Positions 8,688 through 16,684 are shown, counted from the first letter of the stretch. The stretch: DNA of 23,045 nt from DATARN01 sp036264135 (GCA_036264135.1 DATARN010000022.1:1-23045), one strand, 5' to 3'. Numbers and translations: made by a program. The notes: generated from the letters alone by a model not told the origin.

Positions 8688-9410
8688 GTGACGGATCCCG
8701 ACGACCGAGGGCGCCGGCTGGCCCTCGCCAAGCTGACCCTCAGCCTGCGGGTCACCGGAGTCCGGGCGGACGGCTATCACCTGCTGGACTCGGAAATGGT
8801 CACCCTTTCCCTCGCCGACGAGTTGGAGTTCTCGTCCGGCGACGGCCTGGAGGTGGTTGGGAACGCCCCCGCCGGCCTGCCCCTGGACGGCACCAACCTG
8901 ATCGCCCGGGCGTTGGCGGCGGTGGGGCGCCGGGCCCACATCCGGGTGCGCAAGCTCATCCCGCTCGGCGGCGGCCTCGGTGGCGGATCGGCCGACGCCG
9001 CCGCCGTTCTGCGCTGGGCCGGCGTGGCCGACCTGGCGGTGGCGGCATCGTTGGGTGGTGACGTGCCGTTCTGCCTGGTCGGTGGCCGGGCACGGGTCTG
9101 CGGCGTCGGCGAGGAGGTCACGCCGCTGCCGTTCGAAGCCCGGACGTTCACCTTGCTGTCCCCGCCCGTCGCCGTGTCGACGGTGGCCGTCTACCGGGCA
9201 TGGGACGCCCTCGGCGGCCCCACCGCCGAGGGGTCCAACGATCTCGAGCCCGCCGCCCTGGCGGTTGAGCCCCGCCTGGCCCGCTGGCGCGACGAGCTGG
9301 GGGAGCGGACCGGCCAGATCCCGCGGCTGGCGGGCAGCGGGGCAACGTGGTTCGTGGAGGGGGCGTTCACCGGCCCGGGACTCGTCACCGCTACCACCCA
9401 GCGCCCGTAG
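8688..9410 (+). CDS. ispE: 4-diphosphocytidyl-2-C-methyl-D-erythritol kinase
   Basis: This GHMP-family kinase phosphorylates CDP-methylerythritol in the MEP isoprenoid pathway. The N-terminal substrate-binding segment is LAKLTLSLRVTG (K15), followed by ADGYHLLDS (H31). The ATP loop PLGGGLGGGSADAA spans 92-105, GGDVPF supplies the catalytic aspartate D125, and motif 3 is LAGSGATWF near 217-225. At 240 residues it is clearly shorter than the usual 280-310. The losses lie between NLIARAL and the ATP loop and between the ATP loop and the catalytic Asp, not in the motifs. The start is GTG 8688, with only weak ribosome-binding sequence and a 7-base gap from the VWA stop. Its stop lies two bases from the convergent reductase stop. 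The usual neighbour rsmA/ksgA is not in the window. Confidence 0.88.
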   Translation: MTDPDDRGRRLALAKLTLSLRVTGVRADGYHLLDSEMVTLSLADELEFSSGDGLEVVGNAPAGLPLDGTNLIARALAAVGRRAHIRVRKLIPLGGGLGGGSADAAAVLRWAGVADLAVAASLGGDVPFCLVGGRARVCGVGEEVTPLPFEARTFTLLSPPVAVSTVAVYRAWDALGGPTAEGSNDLEPAALAVEPRLARWRDELGERTGQIPRLAGSGATWFVEGAFTGPGLVTATTQRP

Positions 9411-9412
9411 GG

Positions 9413-10417
9413 CTACACCGTCACGACGACCTTGCCGGTGTTGGCGCCGGTGAAGAGCATGTTCAGGGCTTCGGGGGCCCGCGGTAGACCGTGGACCACG
9501 TGCTCCTTGTGGAGGATCTTGCCCTCCATCACCCACTGGAACAACTGGAGCTGAGCCTCGGGGAAGCGGTCGAAGTAGTCGAGGATGAGGAAGCCCTCCA
9601 TTCGGCCCCGTTGCACGATGAGGTTGGGGTAGTTGGACGGCCCCGTACCGTGGGACGGGTCGTTGTAGGTCGAGATGGCACCGCACAGCACGATCCGGCC
9701 TCGCAGGGCCAGCCGGCGGAGGGCGATGTCGAGAAGCTCGCCGCCCACGTTGTCCCAATACAGGTCGATTCCCTGCGGGCACAGCTCGCCCAGCGCCGCC
9801 GCCACGTCGTCGCGGTGGTAGTTCACCGCCGCGTCGAACCCGAGTTCGTTGACCAGCCAGGCGCACTTGTCGTCCGAGCCGGCGATGCCCACCACCTTTG
9901 CCGCCCCCTTGATGCGGGCGATCTGGCCGACGACCGAGCCGGTGGCGCCCGCCGCGGCCGACACCACGACCGTGTCGCCCGCCTTCAGCGCCCCCACCTC
10001 GAGGCCGAAATAGGCGGTCATGCCGGTGATGCCGAACACGTTGAGGGCGGTCGGCGGGTCGATGCCCGCCGGCAGGACCGTCATCTGCTCCGCCCCGTCG
10101 CCGGCCACCATGTAGTCCTGCCAGCCGGTCATCCCGAACACCAGGTCACCGGGGGCGAAACGGTCGCTGTGGCTGGCCACCACCTCGCCGATGCCGGCGC
10201 TGCGGACCACCTCGCCGAGGGCGATGGGCGGCACGTAGCCGCCGGCGGCGTTCATCCACGTCCGGATGGTGGGATCGATGGACAGGTACCGCACCCGGAT
10301 GAGCGCCTGGCCCGGACCCGCCTCGGGCACCGGCGCCTCCTCGAGGCGCACCGTCGACTCGTCGACCATGGCGCGGGGCCGCTCCGCCAGCACCAGGCGG
10401 CGGTTGTGTTCGGTCAT
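9413..10417 (-). CDS. NADP-dependent zinc-free medium-chain oxidoreductase (CurA/LTB4DH-like)
   Basis: The protein has 334 residues of the medium-chain dehydrogenase/reductase superfamily. The N-terminal GroES-like part contains LSIDPTIRTWMN, and the Rossmann part has AAAGATGSVVGQIARIKG with the AxxGxxG dinucleotide loop. YWDNVGGELLD and GRIVLCGAISTYND are typical of the leukotriene-B4/prostaglandin-reductase and bacterial CurA branch, which reduces the C=C bond of enones with NADPH. Catalytic zinc ligands are absent, as expected. ATG 10417 has AAAGGA seven bases upstream. The gene stands alone, convergent with ispE and divergent from the DUF2254 gene. A TACACT hexamer on the minus strand (10518-10513) is a possible -10. 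The natural substrate is unknown. Confidence 0.9.
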   Translation of the reverse strand: MTEHNRRLVLAERPRAMVDESTVRLEEAPVPEAGPGQALIRVRYLSIDPTIRTWMNAAGGYVPPIALGEVVRSAGIGEVVASHSDRFAPGDLVFGMTGWQDYMVAGDGAEQMTVLPAGIDPPTALNVFGITGMTAYFGLEVGALKAGDTVVVSAAAGATGSVVGQIARIKGAAKVVGIAGSDDKCAWLVNELGFDAAVNYHRDDVAAALGELCPQGIDLYWDNVGGELLDIALRRLALRGRIVLCGAISTYNDPSHGTGPSNYPNLIVQRGRMEGFLILDYFDRFPEAQLQLFQWVMEGKILHKEHVVHGLPRAPEALNMLFTGANTGKVVVTV

Positions 10418-10690
10418 GAGCACGTCCTTTCGTCGAGCCGGCTGATCCAGCCGGGCCACGGCCGCAGGTCGGGGGGCATGAACTGGGGGCGCCCCGCAAC
10501 GCCCACCGGCGGAGTGTAGGCCCCGTTGGGAAAAGGGGGCCCGGGTTGCTTCTCGTCCCTCGTCCGCCCCGGCGTCGCCGTCCGGCCCCAGCCCTACGGG
10601 ACGGGGCGGTCCAGCCATCCCGGTATCCTTTTCCCAGGGTGAGCCGGGAAGCCTGGTCGGCACCGATTCGACGCGGGACCAGGAGACGGA
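10418..10690. promoter_or_regulatory. divergent intergenic region, candidate promoters both ways
   Basis: This is the longest gene-free stretch in the window at 273 bases. It contains TATCCT (10624-10629), which could serve the plus-strand DUF2254 gene, and TACACT on the minus strand (10518-10513) for the reductase. AGGAGA just before 10691 is the ribosome-binding site of the DUF2254 gene. I see no convincing small ORF, RNA gene or long inverted repeat. Confidence 0.3.
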
Positions 10691-12034
10691 ATGGCGAGGA
10701 GCAACGGACCGGGGCGGGAGGCGCGGCGGACCAACCTGTGGCTGCTCCCGTCGCTCATGGTCGCCGGCGCCGTGGTGCTCTTCGCCGCCACCTACGCCGT
10801 GGACCGGGCGGCCGCCGACGGCACGATCCACCTCCCCGGCGTCCTCAACAATGACAGCGCCGACGCCGCCCGCCAGGTGCTTATCGGTATATCGGCGGCG
10901 GTCATCACCGTGGCGGGGGTGGTGTTCAGCATCACCATCCTCGCCCTGCAGCTGGCGTCGCAGCAGTTCGGTCCCCGGATGTTGCGCAACTTCATCCGTG
11001 ATCGGGGCACCCAGGCCAGCCTCGGGGCCTTCGTGGCGACGTTCACCTTCTCGATCCTGACGCTCGGGTCGGTGAGCAGCCGGTTCGTGCCGGAACTATC
11101 GACCGGGACGGCGCTGGCCCTCACCCTCGGCAGCGTCGGCGTGCTGATCTACTTCATCCACCACGTGGCCCTGACCATCCAGCTGACGTCGGTGGTGTCG
11201 TCCATCGCCGGCGACTTCCAGAGCACCGTGGCCGAGCTGTTCTCCGAGTCCGACCATTTCGACCGGGGGCAGCCGGAGGCCGGCTTGTCGGTGCCCGAGC
11301 TGATGTCCCGGTTGGCCACCGACGGCGCCACCCTGCCCGCCGCCGCCAGCGGCTTCCTGCAGGCGGTGGGCCACGACCGCCTGATCGGGATCGCGGCCAA
11401 GTCGAACGCCGCCATCCGGCTGCTGAACCGTCCCGGCCATTTCCTGGTGGCGGGACGGCCGTTGGCGGTGGTGTGGCCCGCCGACGCCGCGCCGGCGATC
11501 GCCCGGGCGCTGCGCCGGGCCCAGGTCATCGGTCCGCACCGGACCCTGACCCAGGATCTGGGTTTCGCCGCCGACCAGCTGGTCGAGATCGCCCTGCGCG
11601 CCCTGTCGCCGGCGGTCAACGACACCTTCACCGCCCTCAACTGCATCGACTGGCTGGGCGACGGGCTGTGCAAGGTCTCCGCCCGCCCTCTGCCCGACGG
11701 CATTTACCGGGACCGGCACGGCTACGTCCGGTTGATCGACCCGGTCATCACCTATCCCCGCCTGGTGAAGGGGGCCTTCGACAAGATCCGCCAGGCGGCG
11801 CGGGGCATGCCGGCCGTCTACATCCGCCAGCTGCAAAACCTGGAGAAGATCATGCAGTACGTCTGCGCGGTCGACCAGTGCGACGTGCTGCGGGAGCACG
11901 CCGAGATGATCCTGCGGGCCAGCGACGAATCGGTCCCGGAGAAGAACGACCGCCTCGACGTGCTGGCCGCCTACGAACGGGTGCTAAAGGCGCGTCAAGA
12001 AGCCGCCGCGTTCACCGGCCCGTCGCTACCGTGA
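10691..12034 (+). CDS. DUF2254 family membrane protein
   Basis: The protein has 447 residues. Four hydrophobic helices lie in the first about 170 residues (roughly 17-37, 63-88, 113-135 and 138-162), followed by a soluble cytoplasmic part of about 280 residues. The segments ITVAGVVFSITILALQLASQQFGPRMLRNF and ALRALSPAVNDTFTALNCIDWLGD are characteristic of DUF2254. The family has no established function as far as I know; its N-terminal layout suggests a transport- or channel-related role, but this is a guess. The ATG is supported by AGGAGA a few bases upstream. The KdpD-like DUF4118 gene starts 8 bases after its stop, so the pair is probably one operon next to potassium genes. Confidence 0.88.
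   Translation: MARSNGPGREARRTNLWLLPSLMVAGAVVLFAATYAVDRAAADGTIHLPGVLNNDSADAARQVLIGISAAVITVAGVVFSITILALQLASQQFGPRMLRNFIRDRGTQASLGAFVATFTFSILTLGSVSSRFVPELSTGTALALTLGSVGVLIYFIHHVALTIQLTSVVSSIAGDFQSTVAELFSESDHFDRGQPEAGLSVPELMSRLATDGATLPAAASGFLQAVGHDRLIGIAAKSNAAIRLLNRPGHFLVAGRPLAVVWPADAAPAIARALRRAQVIGPHRTLTQDLGFAADQLVEIALRALSPAVNDTFTALNCIDWLGDGLCKVSARPLPDGIYRDRHGYVRLIDPVITYPRLVKGAFDKIRQAARGMPAVYIRQLQNLEKIMQYVCAVDQCDVLREHAEMILRASDESVPEKNDRLDVLAAYERVLKARQEAAAFTGPSLP
12027..12032 (+). promoter_or_regulatory. candidate -10 element (TACCGT) before the DUF4118 gene
   Basis: The hexamer lies inside the last codons of the DUF2254 gene and ends nine bases before ATG 12042, which lacks a clear ribosome-binding site. 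It may give a separate leaderless transcript. Evidence is pattern only. Confidence 0.2.
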
Positions 12035-12041
12035 AGTCCGT

Positions 12042-12782
12042 ATGAAATGGAGCCGCGTGTCGCTCGGGGCCGCCTTCGTCGTGCCGGTCGTGGCCGCCGC
12101 CGCCTTGGTCCCATGGCGCAACCGGGTCGACAACACCAACGTGGCCCTCGTCCTGGTCGCCTTCGTGGTGGCGGTGGCCGCCTGGGGTGGCCGCCTGGCC
12201 GGGGCGGTGGCCGCCGTGTCGGCCGCCCTCAGCTTTGACTTCTTCCACACCCGGCCGTACCAGTCCCTGACCATCACCCGTCACACCGACGTCGAGACGG
12301 CGGTGCTGTTGCTGATCGTCGGCTTGATCGTGGGCGAGCTGTCGAGCCGCAGTACCCGCCACCGCAACGACGCCGACCGCTCGAGCGCCGACATCGCCCG
12401 CATCCATTCGGTGGCGGAATTGGTGTCCGACGGCGGCGGTGTCGACGAGGTGCTGCTGGCGGTGCGCAACGAGCTGCGCGACCTGCTGCTCCTGCGGGAG
12501 TGCACCTTCACCCGGGAGTTCGCCACCCGTCCCCGGCCGCGCCTGGAGCGCGACGGCGAGGTGATGATGGCCGGCCTGCGCTGGGGCACGTCCCGGATGG
12601 GCCTGCCCGGCAAGGAGGTCGACCTCATCGTGCACGGGCGGGGCCGGCCGATGGGGCGTTTCGTGCTCGTGCCCAGCCCCGGCGTGCCGGTGTCCTGGGA
12701 TCGCCGGCTGGTGGCGGTGGCGCTGGCGGACCAGGTCGGGGGCGCCCTGCTTACCGCCGGCGGGGGCCTCGGGGTCCGCTAA
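12042..12782 (+). CDS. KdpD-like DUF4118 membrane protein without kinase domain
   Basis: The protein has 246 residues. The N-terminal about 105 residues form the four-helix DUF4118 module found in the KdpD sensor; the FDFFHTRPYQSLTI loop matches the FIPPFHTFTI loop of the KdpD encoded at 17389-20070. It is followed by a GAF-like soluble region (about 125-240). There is no HisKA box, no ATP-binding N/G boxes and no KdpD N-terminal sensor domain. It could therefore modulate KdpDE or a transporter, or be a stand-alone turgor/ion sensor; none of this is shown. The ATG lies 8 bases after the DUF2254 stop. Its stop is 25 bases from the convergent KimA-OB stop. There is no sign of frameshift, so it looks like a true short protein rather than a broken kdpD. 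Confidence 0.82.
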   Translation: MKWSRVSLGAAFVVPVVAAAALVPWRNRVDNTNVALVLVAFVVAVAAWGGRLAGAVAAVSAALSFDFFHTRPYQSLTITRHTDVETAVLLLIVGLIVGELSSRSTRHRNDADRSSADIARIHSVAELVSDGGGVDEVLLAVRNELRDLLLLRECTFTREFATRPRPRLERDGEVMMAGLRWGTSRMGLPGKEVDLIVHGRGRPMGRFVLVPSPGVPVSWDRRLVAVALADQVGGALLTAGGGLGVR

Positions 12783-12806
12783 CCCATCAGGCGGCGCCGC
12801 CGACGG

Positions 12807-15227
12807 CTAGTGGTGGGTCGGGGGGGCCTCGACATCGGGTTCGGGGAGGATGCGGTACAGCGGGTTGAGGATGGCCAGCTTGCCGCCGTGGTCGCCCACC
12901 ATGCCCTCCGCCACCAGGCGGACGCCGGGCGCCAGGCCGGCCACGTGCTTCCGCCCGAGGAACACCAGGTTGACGCCCCCGGTCCCATCCACGATGACGC
13001 ATTCCAAGGTGGCCACGCCGGCCCACGGCTGGACCCGCTGCGAGCGGATCCTGCCCGCCACCCGGGCGCGCTGGCGGTAGGTCACGTCGGCGATCGGCGT
13101 GACACCCTCGGGAACCTCGGCCGCGGCCACGATGGGCGCCTCCGCCACCGCCGTCAGGGTCTTGGCCTCGCGTTTGGCGCCGCGGCGGCCGGCCGACCGC
13201 TTGCGGCCCGTCTCCGCCGCCAGCATCGATTCCAGCTCCCGCTGCCGGCCCGACTGGCCCAGGTGGTAGGGGACGAAGGTGACGTTGGCGTGGGGGAGGT
13301 TGCCGACGGCGGCGGCGATGGAATCGGCGGTGCGGTCATGGAGCAGCCGGTGCCACGAGCGGGTGTAGGCCCGGCGGGGGAGCAGCAGGCTTACTTCCGT
13401 GTCGCCGTCCATCAGCGTCTCGGCGCACAGCTCGACGGCGACGCGGGTCAGGCGGCGGTCGGGCACGTCGATCAGCTCGAGGGGCAGCCGGGACAGCCCG
13501 AGGCGGCGCCATTCCTCGGTGAGATGGTCGGCGTGCTCCCGGTCGAGCACGAAATGCACCGCCCGCAGCTCATCGGGTGCCAACGTCCGGGCGTACTGGA
13601 TGGCCCGGGCGGAGGCAACATCCAGGTTTTCGATGAGCACGAAGACCACGTGCCGGCGAAGGATGGGCGCCTCGGCGGCCCGGGGGGCGTCCTCGGCCAG
13701 CTCCTCGGCCTCGGATTCGTACTCCTTGTTTAGCCGGGTGATGCCGTACACCATGATCGGGATCAGCACGACGACGACCCAGGCGCCGGCGGTGAACTTC
13801 GTCAGCAGGATGATGACGTCGACGATGAGGGACAGGACGGCGCCCGTCCCGTTCACGAACAGCCCCTTGTGCCAGCCCGGCTCCTTGTGGGTCAGGTGGT
13901 GCTTGGCCATGCCCGCCTGGCTCATGGTGAAGCTGGTGAACACCCCGATGGCGTAGAGGGGGATGAGGCGGTCCACCTTGGCGCCCGTGCCCAGCAGGAC
14001 AATCGACGCCGCCACCGCCAGGGAGATGATGCCGTTGGAGAACACCAGGCGGTGGCCCCGCTTCGTCAGCTGCCGGGGCATGAAGTTGTCGCCGGCGTGG
14101 AAGCTGGCCAGCCGGGGGAAGTCGGCGAAGCTGGTGTTGGCCGCCAGGACCAGGATGAGCAGGGTGCCGACCTGCAGCAGGTAGAACAGGGTGTGGCCGA
14201 TGGGGCCGGCGCCGAAGACGATCTTGCCGACCTGGGAGATGACCGTCGGGGTCCCCGAGATGTAGGGGATGGGATGGGTCTGGGTCGACAGGATGGAGAG
14301 GCCGAGGAACAGGGCGCCCAGGGTGCCGCCCATGATGAACAGCGTCCTGCGGGCGTTCAGCCACTCGGGACGGCGGAAGGCGGTGACGCCGTTGGAGATG
14401 GCTTCCACGCCGGTGACGGCGGCGCCGCCGGACGCGAACGCCTTGAGTACCAGCCAGAGGCTGGCGCCGAAGAGGAGGCCCTGGTTGAGGCCGCCGTGGA
14501 CGCCGATGGGAACGGCGCCCTTCAAATTGTGGAGGTTCTGCGGGTGGAGGCTGCCGCCGATGGCCCGCACCACGCCGACGACGATCAGCAGCCCCATCAT
14601 GGCGATGAAGAAATACGTCGGGACGGCGAACAGCTTCCCCGACTCCCGGACGCCTCGCAGGTTGCCGTAGGCGATCAGGATGACGAAGAACAGGGCGATG
14701 ACGACGTGGTAGGGCGCCAGCGCCGAGACGGCCGAGGTCAGGGCGTCGGTGCCCGCCGCGACCGACACCGCCACCGTGAGGATGTAGTCGGTCAGCAGCG
14801 ACACGCCGGCCACCTGGGCGGGCAGGAGGCCGAAGTTGTCCCGGGTCACCATGTAGGCGCCGCCGGCCGTCGGGTACTCCTTGATCGTCTCCCGGTAGGA
14901 GAGGATCAGGAAGAACAGCACCACCAGCAGGGCCACGGTGATCGGCACGACCAGGCTGAAGGCCAGGACGCCGATGATGGGGACCAGGCGGACCAGGATC
15001 TGCTCAGTGGCGTAGGCCGACGACGAGATGCAGTCGGAGGAGAACACCGCCAGCGCCGTCGGGATGCCGAGCCGCTCGTGGGCCAGGCGTTCGGTGGCCA
15101 GCGGCGGTCCAAGGAGCTTCTTCTTGAACCGGTACTTCAGGCTCTCCGGGACGTCGACGGCATGCGGCAACCGCTTGGGCCCCGGCACATCGGCCCGGTC
15201 GAGTTGTACCGCCTCTTCAATTGCCAC
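12807..15227 (-). CDS. kimA: KimA-like potassium importer fused to C-terminal OB-fold domain
   Basis: The protein has 806 residues from GTG 15227. Residues about 45-510 form a 12-helix APC/KUP-superfamily transporter that closely resembles Bacillus KimA (YdaO): SSDCISSSAYATEQ (D65, Y72), AGTDALTS (D161), VTGVEAISN (T272, E275) and LIPLYAIGVF (Y425). From memory, these positions correspond to residues implicated in K+/H+ binding in KimA. Residues about 525-665 form a cytosolic USP-like domain ending in the KimA-type WHRLLHD...FVPYHL. A basic linker (about 674-690) leads to an OB-fold-like domain (about 716-795: RVAGRIRSQ, VDGTGGVNLVFLGRKHVAGL, EGMVGDHGGKLAILNPLY). The GTG has no ribosome-binding site but a TACTCT -10 six bases upstream. 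The gene diverges from the two trkA genes. The transporter call is firm; K+ as substrate rests on similarity. The OB domain has no known role in this setting. Confidence 0.85.
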   Translation of the reverse strand: MAIEEAVQLDRADVPGPKRLPHAVDVPESLKYRFKKKLLGPPLATERLAHERLGIPTALAVFSSDCISSSAYATEQILVRLVPIIGVLAFSLVVPITVALLVVLFFLILSYRETIKEYPTAGGAYMVTRDNFGLLPAQVAGVSLLTDYILTVAVSVAAGTDALTSAVSALAPYHVVIALFFVILIAYGNLRGVRESGKLFAVPTYFFIAMMGLLIVVGVVRAIGGSLHPQNLHNLKGAVPIGVHGGLNQGLLFGASLWLVLKAFASGGAAVTGVEAISNGVTAFRRPEWLNARRTLFIMGGTLGALFLGLSILSTQTHPIPYISGTPTVISQVGKIVFGAGPIGHTLFYLLQVGTLLILVLAANTSFADFPRLASFHAGDNFMPRQLTKRGHRLVFSNGIISLAVAASIVLLGTGAKVDRLIPLYAIGVFTSFTMSQAGMAKHHLTHKEPGWHKGLFVNGTGAVLSLIVDVIILLTKFTAGAWVVVVLIPIMVYGITRLNKEYESEAEELAEDAPRAAEAPILRRHVVFVLIENLDVASARAIQYARTLAPDELRAVHFVLDREHADHLTEEWRRLGLSRLPLELIDVPDRRLTRVAVELCAETLMDGDTEVSLLLPRRAYTRSWHRLLHDRTADSIAAAVGNLPHANVTFVPYHLGQSGRQRELESMLAAETGRKRSAGRRGAKREAKTLTAVAEAPIVAAAEVPEGVTPIADVTYRQRARVAGRIRSQRVQPWAGVATLECVIVDGTGGVNLVFLGRKHVAGLAPGVRLVAEGMVGDHGGKLAILNPLYRILPEPDVEAPPTHH

Positions 15228-15233
15228 CGGGCC

Positions 15234-15239
15234 AGAGTA
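15234..15239 (-). promoter_or_regulatory. candidate -10 element (TACTCT) for leaderless kimA transcript
   Basis: On the minus strand TACTCT ends six bases before GTG 15227, the expected distance for transcription to start at the start codon. No ribosome-binding sequence is present in between, consistent with leaderless translation. Confidence 0.4.
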
Positions 15240-15260
15240 GGGCAGCTTTTGACGCTCCCT

Positions 15261-15266
15261 TAACGT
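15261..15266 (+). promoter_or_regulatory. candidate -10 element (TAACGT) for the trkA pair
   Basis: TAACGT lies 33 bases before ATG 15300. TTGACG (15249-15254) sits only six bases upstream, too close to be its -35. GGAAGG at about 15284-15289 is the likely ribosome-binding site in the short leader. A weak call. Confidence 0.25.
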
Positions 15267-15299
15267 ATGCCCCTCGGCGATGTGGAAGGCTGCTCGGCG

Positions 15300-15989
15300 A
15301 TGCACGCCATTGTGGTCGGATGCGGCCGGGTCGGGTCGGAACTGGCTATCCGCCTCCAGAACGACGGCCACGACGTGGCCGTCATCGACAAGAACCCGCG
15401 TGCGTTCCGGCGCCTCCCTGCGGACTGGCCGGGCCTCACCGTGGTCGGTTTCGGGTTCGACCGCGACGACCTGACGGCCGCCGGCGTCGACCAGGCCGGG
15501 GCGCTGGCCGCGGTCACCAGCGGCGACAACTCCAACATCCTCACCGCCCGCATCGCCCGGGAGACCTACCAGATCCCCAACGTGGTGGCCCGCATCTACG
15601 ACCCCCGCCGGGCGCTGATCTACCAGCGGCTGGGCATCCCCACGGTGGCCACCGTGACGTGGACGACCGACCAGGTGGTGCGGCGACTCTTCCCCGACAA
15701 GTCCATCACCGAGTACACCGACGCCACCGGCGAGATCGACTTCCTGGAGCGCACCCTGCCCGACGAGTGGGTCGGGCGGCGGTTGGGGGGGCTGGTGGAG
15801 GGTGATCGTTTCCGGCCGGTGCTGGTGACGCGGGCCGGTCAGGCCAAGATGGCGGTGCCCGAGCTGGTCGGCCAGGTCGGCGACGTGCTGCTCCTGGCCG
15901 TGCGGTCGGGCGCCGAGGACGAGCTGGAGGACCGGTTGCATCCCGCATCGTCGCCCGGTGCCTCGGTAGCCCACGGAGGGAAGTCGTGA
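15300..15989 (+). CDS. trkA: TrkA/CeoB-type RCK potassium-uptake regulator
   Basis: The protein has 229 residues. The N-terminal RCK domain begins MHAIVVGCGRVGSELA, a Rossmann GxGxxG loop, with D30 closing strand 2 (VIDKNP) for dinucleotide binding. The RCK-C domain covers about 145-220 (EIDFLERTLPDEWVGRRLG to VGDVLLLAV). Such proteins gate K+ channels or transporters (TrkH/KtrB) in response to NAD(H), ATP/ADP or c-di-AMP. ATG 15300 is preferred over the ATG at 15267, because the Rossmann strand starts right at 15300 and GGAAGG precedes it. It overlaps the second trkA by four bases (GTGA), so the two products are probably made together and may form a hetero-oligomer. No TrkH/KtrB channel gene is nearby; the divergent KimA-like transporter is the obvious candidate partner. 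Confidence 0.9.
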   Translation: MHAIVVGCGRVGSELAIRLQNDGHDVAVIDKNPRAFRRLPADWPGLTVVGFGFDRDDLTAAGVDQAGALAAVTSGDNSNILTARIARETYQIPNVVARIYDPRRALIYQRLGIPTVATVTWTTDQVVRRLFPDKSITEYTDATGEIDFLERTLPDEWVGRRLGGLVEGDRFRPVLVTRAGQAKMAVPELVGQVGDVLLLAVRSGAEDELEDRLHPASSPGASVAHGGKS

Positions 15990-16660
15990 AGGTCGCCATC
16001 GCCGGCGCCGGCAACGTGGGGACCTCGATCGCCTCCGACCTCCACAACGGGGGCCACGAGGTGCTGATCATCGAGCAGGACACCGACCTCGTCGCCCGGC
16101 TGCGCCCGACGCTCGACATCACCTGGTTCGAGGGTGACGCCTGCGAGGTCAGCACCTTGCAGCGGGCCGGGCTGGCCGACGCCGACGTGGTGGTGGCCGC
16201 CACCGGTGACGACGAGGACAACCTGGTCGTGTCGCTGCTGGCCAAGATGGAGTTCGCCGTGCCCCGGGTGGTGGCGCGGGTCAACCACCCCAAGAACCAG
16301 TGGCTGTTCAACGAGACGTGGGGTGTGGATGTCTCGGTGTCGACGCCCGACCTGCTCACCGCCCTGGTCGAGGAGGCGGTCTCGGTCGGGACACTGGTGC
16401 GCATCCTGCAGCTGGCCCACGGCGAGGCCGGCCTGGTCGAGGTCACCCTGGCCGAGGACTCGCCGGCCAAGGGGCTCTCGCTGTCCCAGCTCGACGTGCC
16501 CCGGGACGCCTCCATCGTGGCCGTCGTGCGGGACAACCGGGTGGTGGTACCCCACGGCGACACCGTCCTGTACGCCAGCGACGAGGTGATCGTGCTGGTC
16601 ACCGACGAGTCGGAGGACACCGTCAAGACCCTGCTGGTGGGGCCGGGCGGCGGCCGCTGA
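15986..16660 (+). CDS. trkA: TrkA/CeoC-type RCK potassium-uptake regulator
   Basis: The protein has 224 residues. It opens MKVAIAGAGNVGTSIASDL, a GxGxxG loop, with an acidic strand-2 end (IIEQDTD). The RCK-N domain continues through GDDEDNLVVSLLAKMEFAVPRVVARVNHP to about residue 140, and an RCK-C domain (about 145-218) follows, ending DEVIVLVTDES. It is the second member of a tandem pair like CeoB/CeoC of mycobacteria. GTG 15986 overlaps the stop of the first trkA (GTGA), and a GGAGGGA run just upstream is a strong ribosome-binding site. It ends 24 bases from the convergent kdpE stop, with a small hairpin between. Function as a K+ transport regulator is assigned by family; its actual partner is not shown. 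Confidence 0.9.
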   Translation: MKVAIAGAGNVGTSIASDLHNGGHEVLIIEQDTDLVARLRPTLDITWFEGDACEVSTLQRAGLADADVVVAATGDDEDNLVVSLLAKMEFAVPRVVARVNHPKNQWLFNETWGVDVSVSTPDLLTALVEEAVSVGTLVRILQLAHGEAGLVEVTLAEDSPAKGLSLSQLDVPRDASIVAVVRDNRVVVPHGDTVLYASDEVIVLVTDESEDTVKTLLVGPGGGR

Positions 16661-16683
16661 CGCCTCCGGGGTCGTGGAAGGCG
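16661..16683. terminator. small hairpin between convergent trkA and kdpE ends
   Basis: CGCCTCC (16661-16667) pairs with GGAAGGCG (16676-16683) with one bulged A and an 8-base loop. It fills almost the whole gap between the two stop codons. There is no T-run on either side, so termination is only a possibility. Confidence 0.3.
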
Positions 16684-16684
16684 C

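Noticed and set aside
5792..8755. Very long minus-strand open frame across the VWA gene
   Set aside because: Only the part below about 6556 reads as methyltransferase. The rest is antisense to the VWA gene, with low-complexity His/Gln/Val composition, a by-product of high-GC codon bias.
12790..12801. GGCGGCGCCGCC palindrome between convergent genes
   Set aside because: Short and loopless; such palindromes are expected by chance at this GC content, so it is not called a terminator.
13869..15263. 464-codon plus-strand frame opposite the KimA-like gene
   Set aside because: Antisense shadow with repetitive Gly/Asp/Gln/His composition and no motif.
15228..15974. Upstream extension of the KimA-OB frame to 15974
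   Set aside because: It is antisense to the first trkA gene. Transporter similarity starts near 15140, and GTG 15227 has a -10 element in front.
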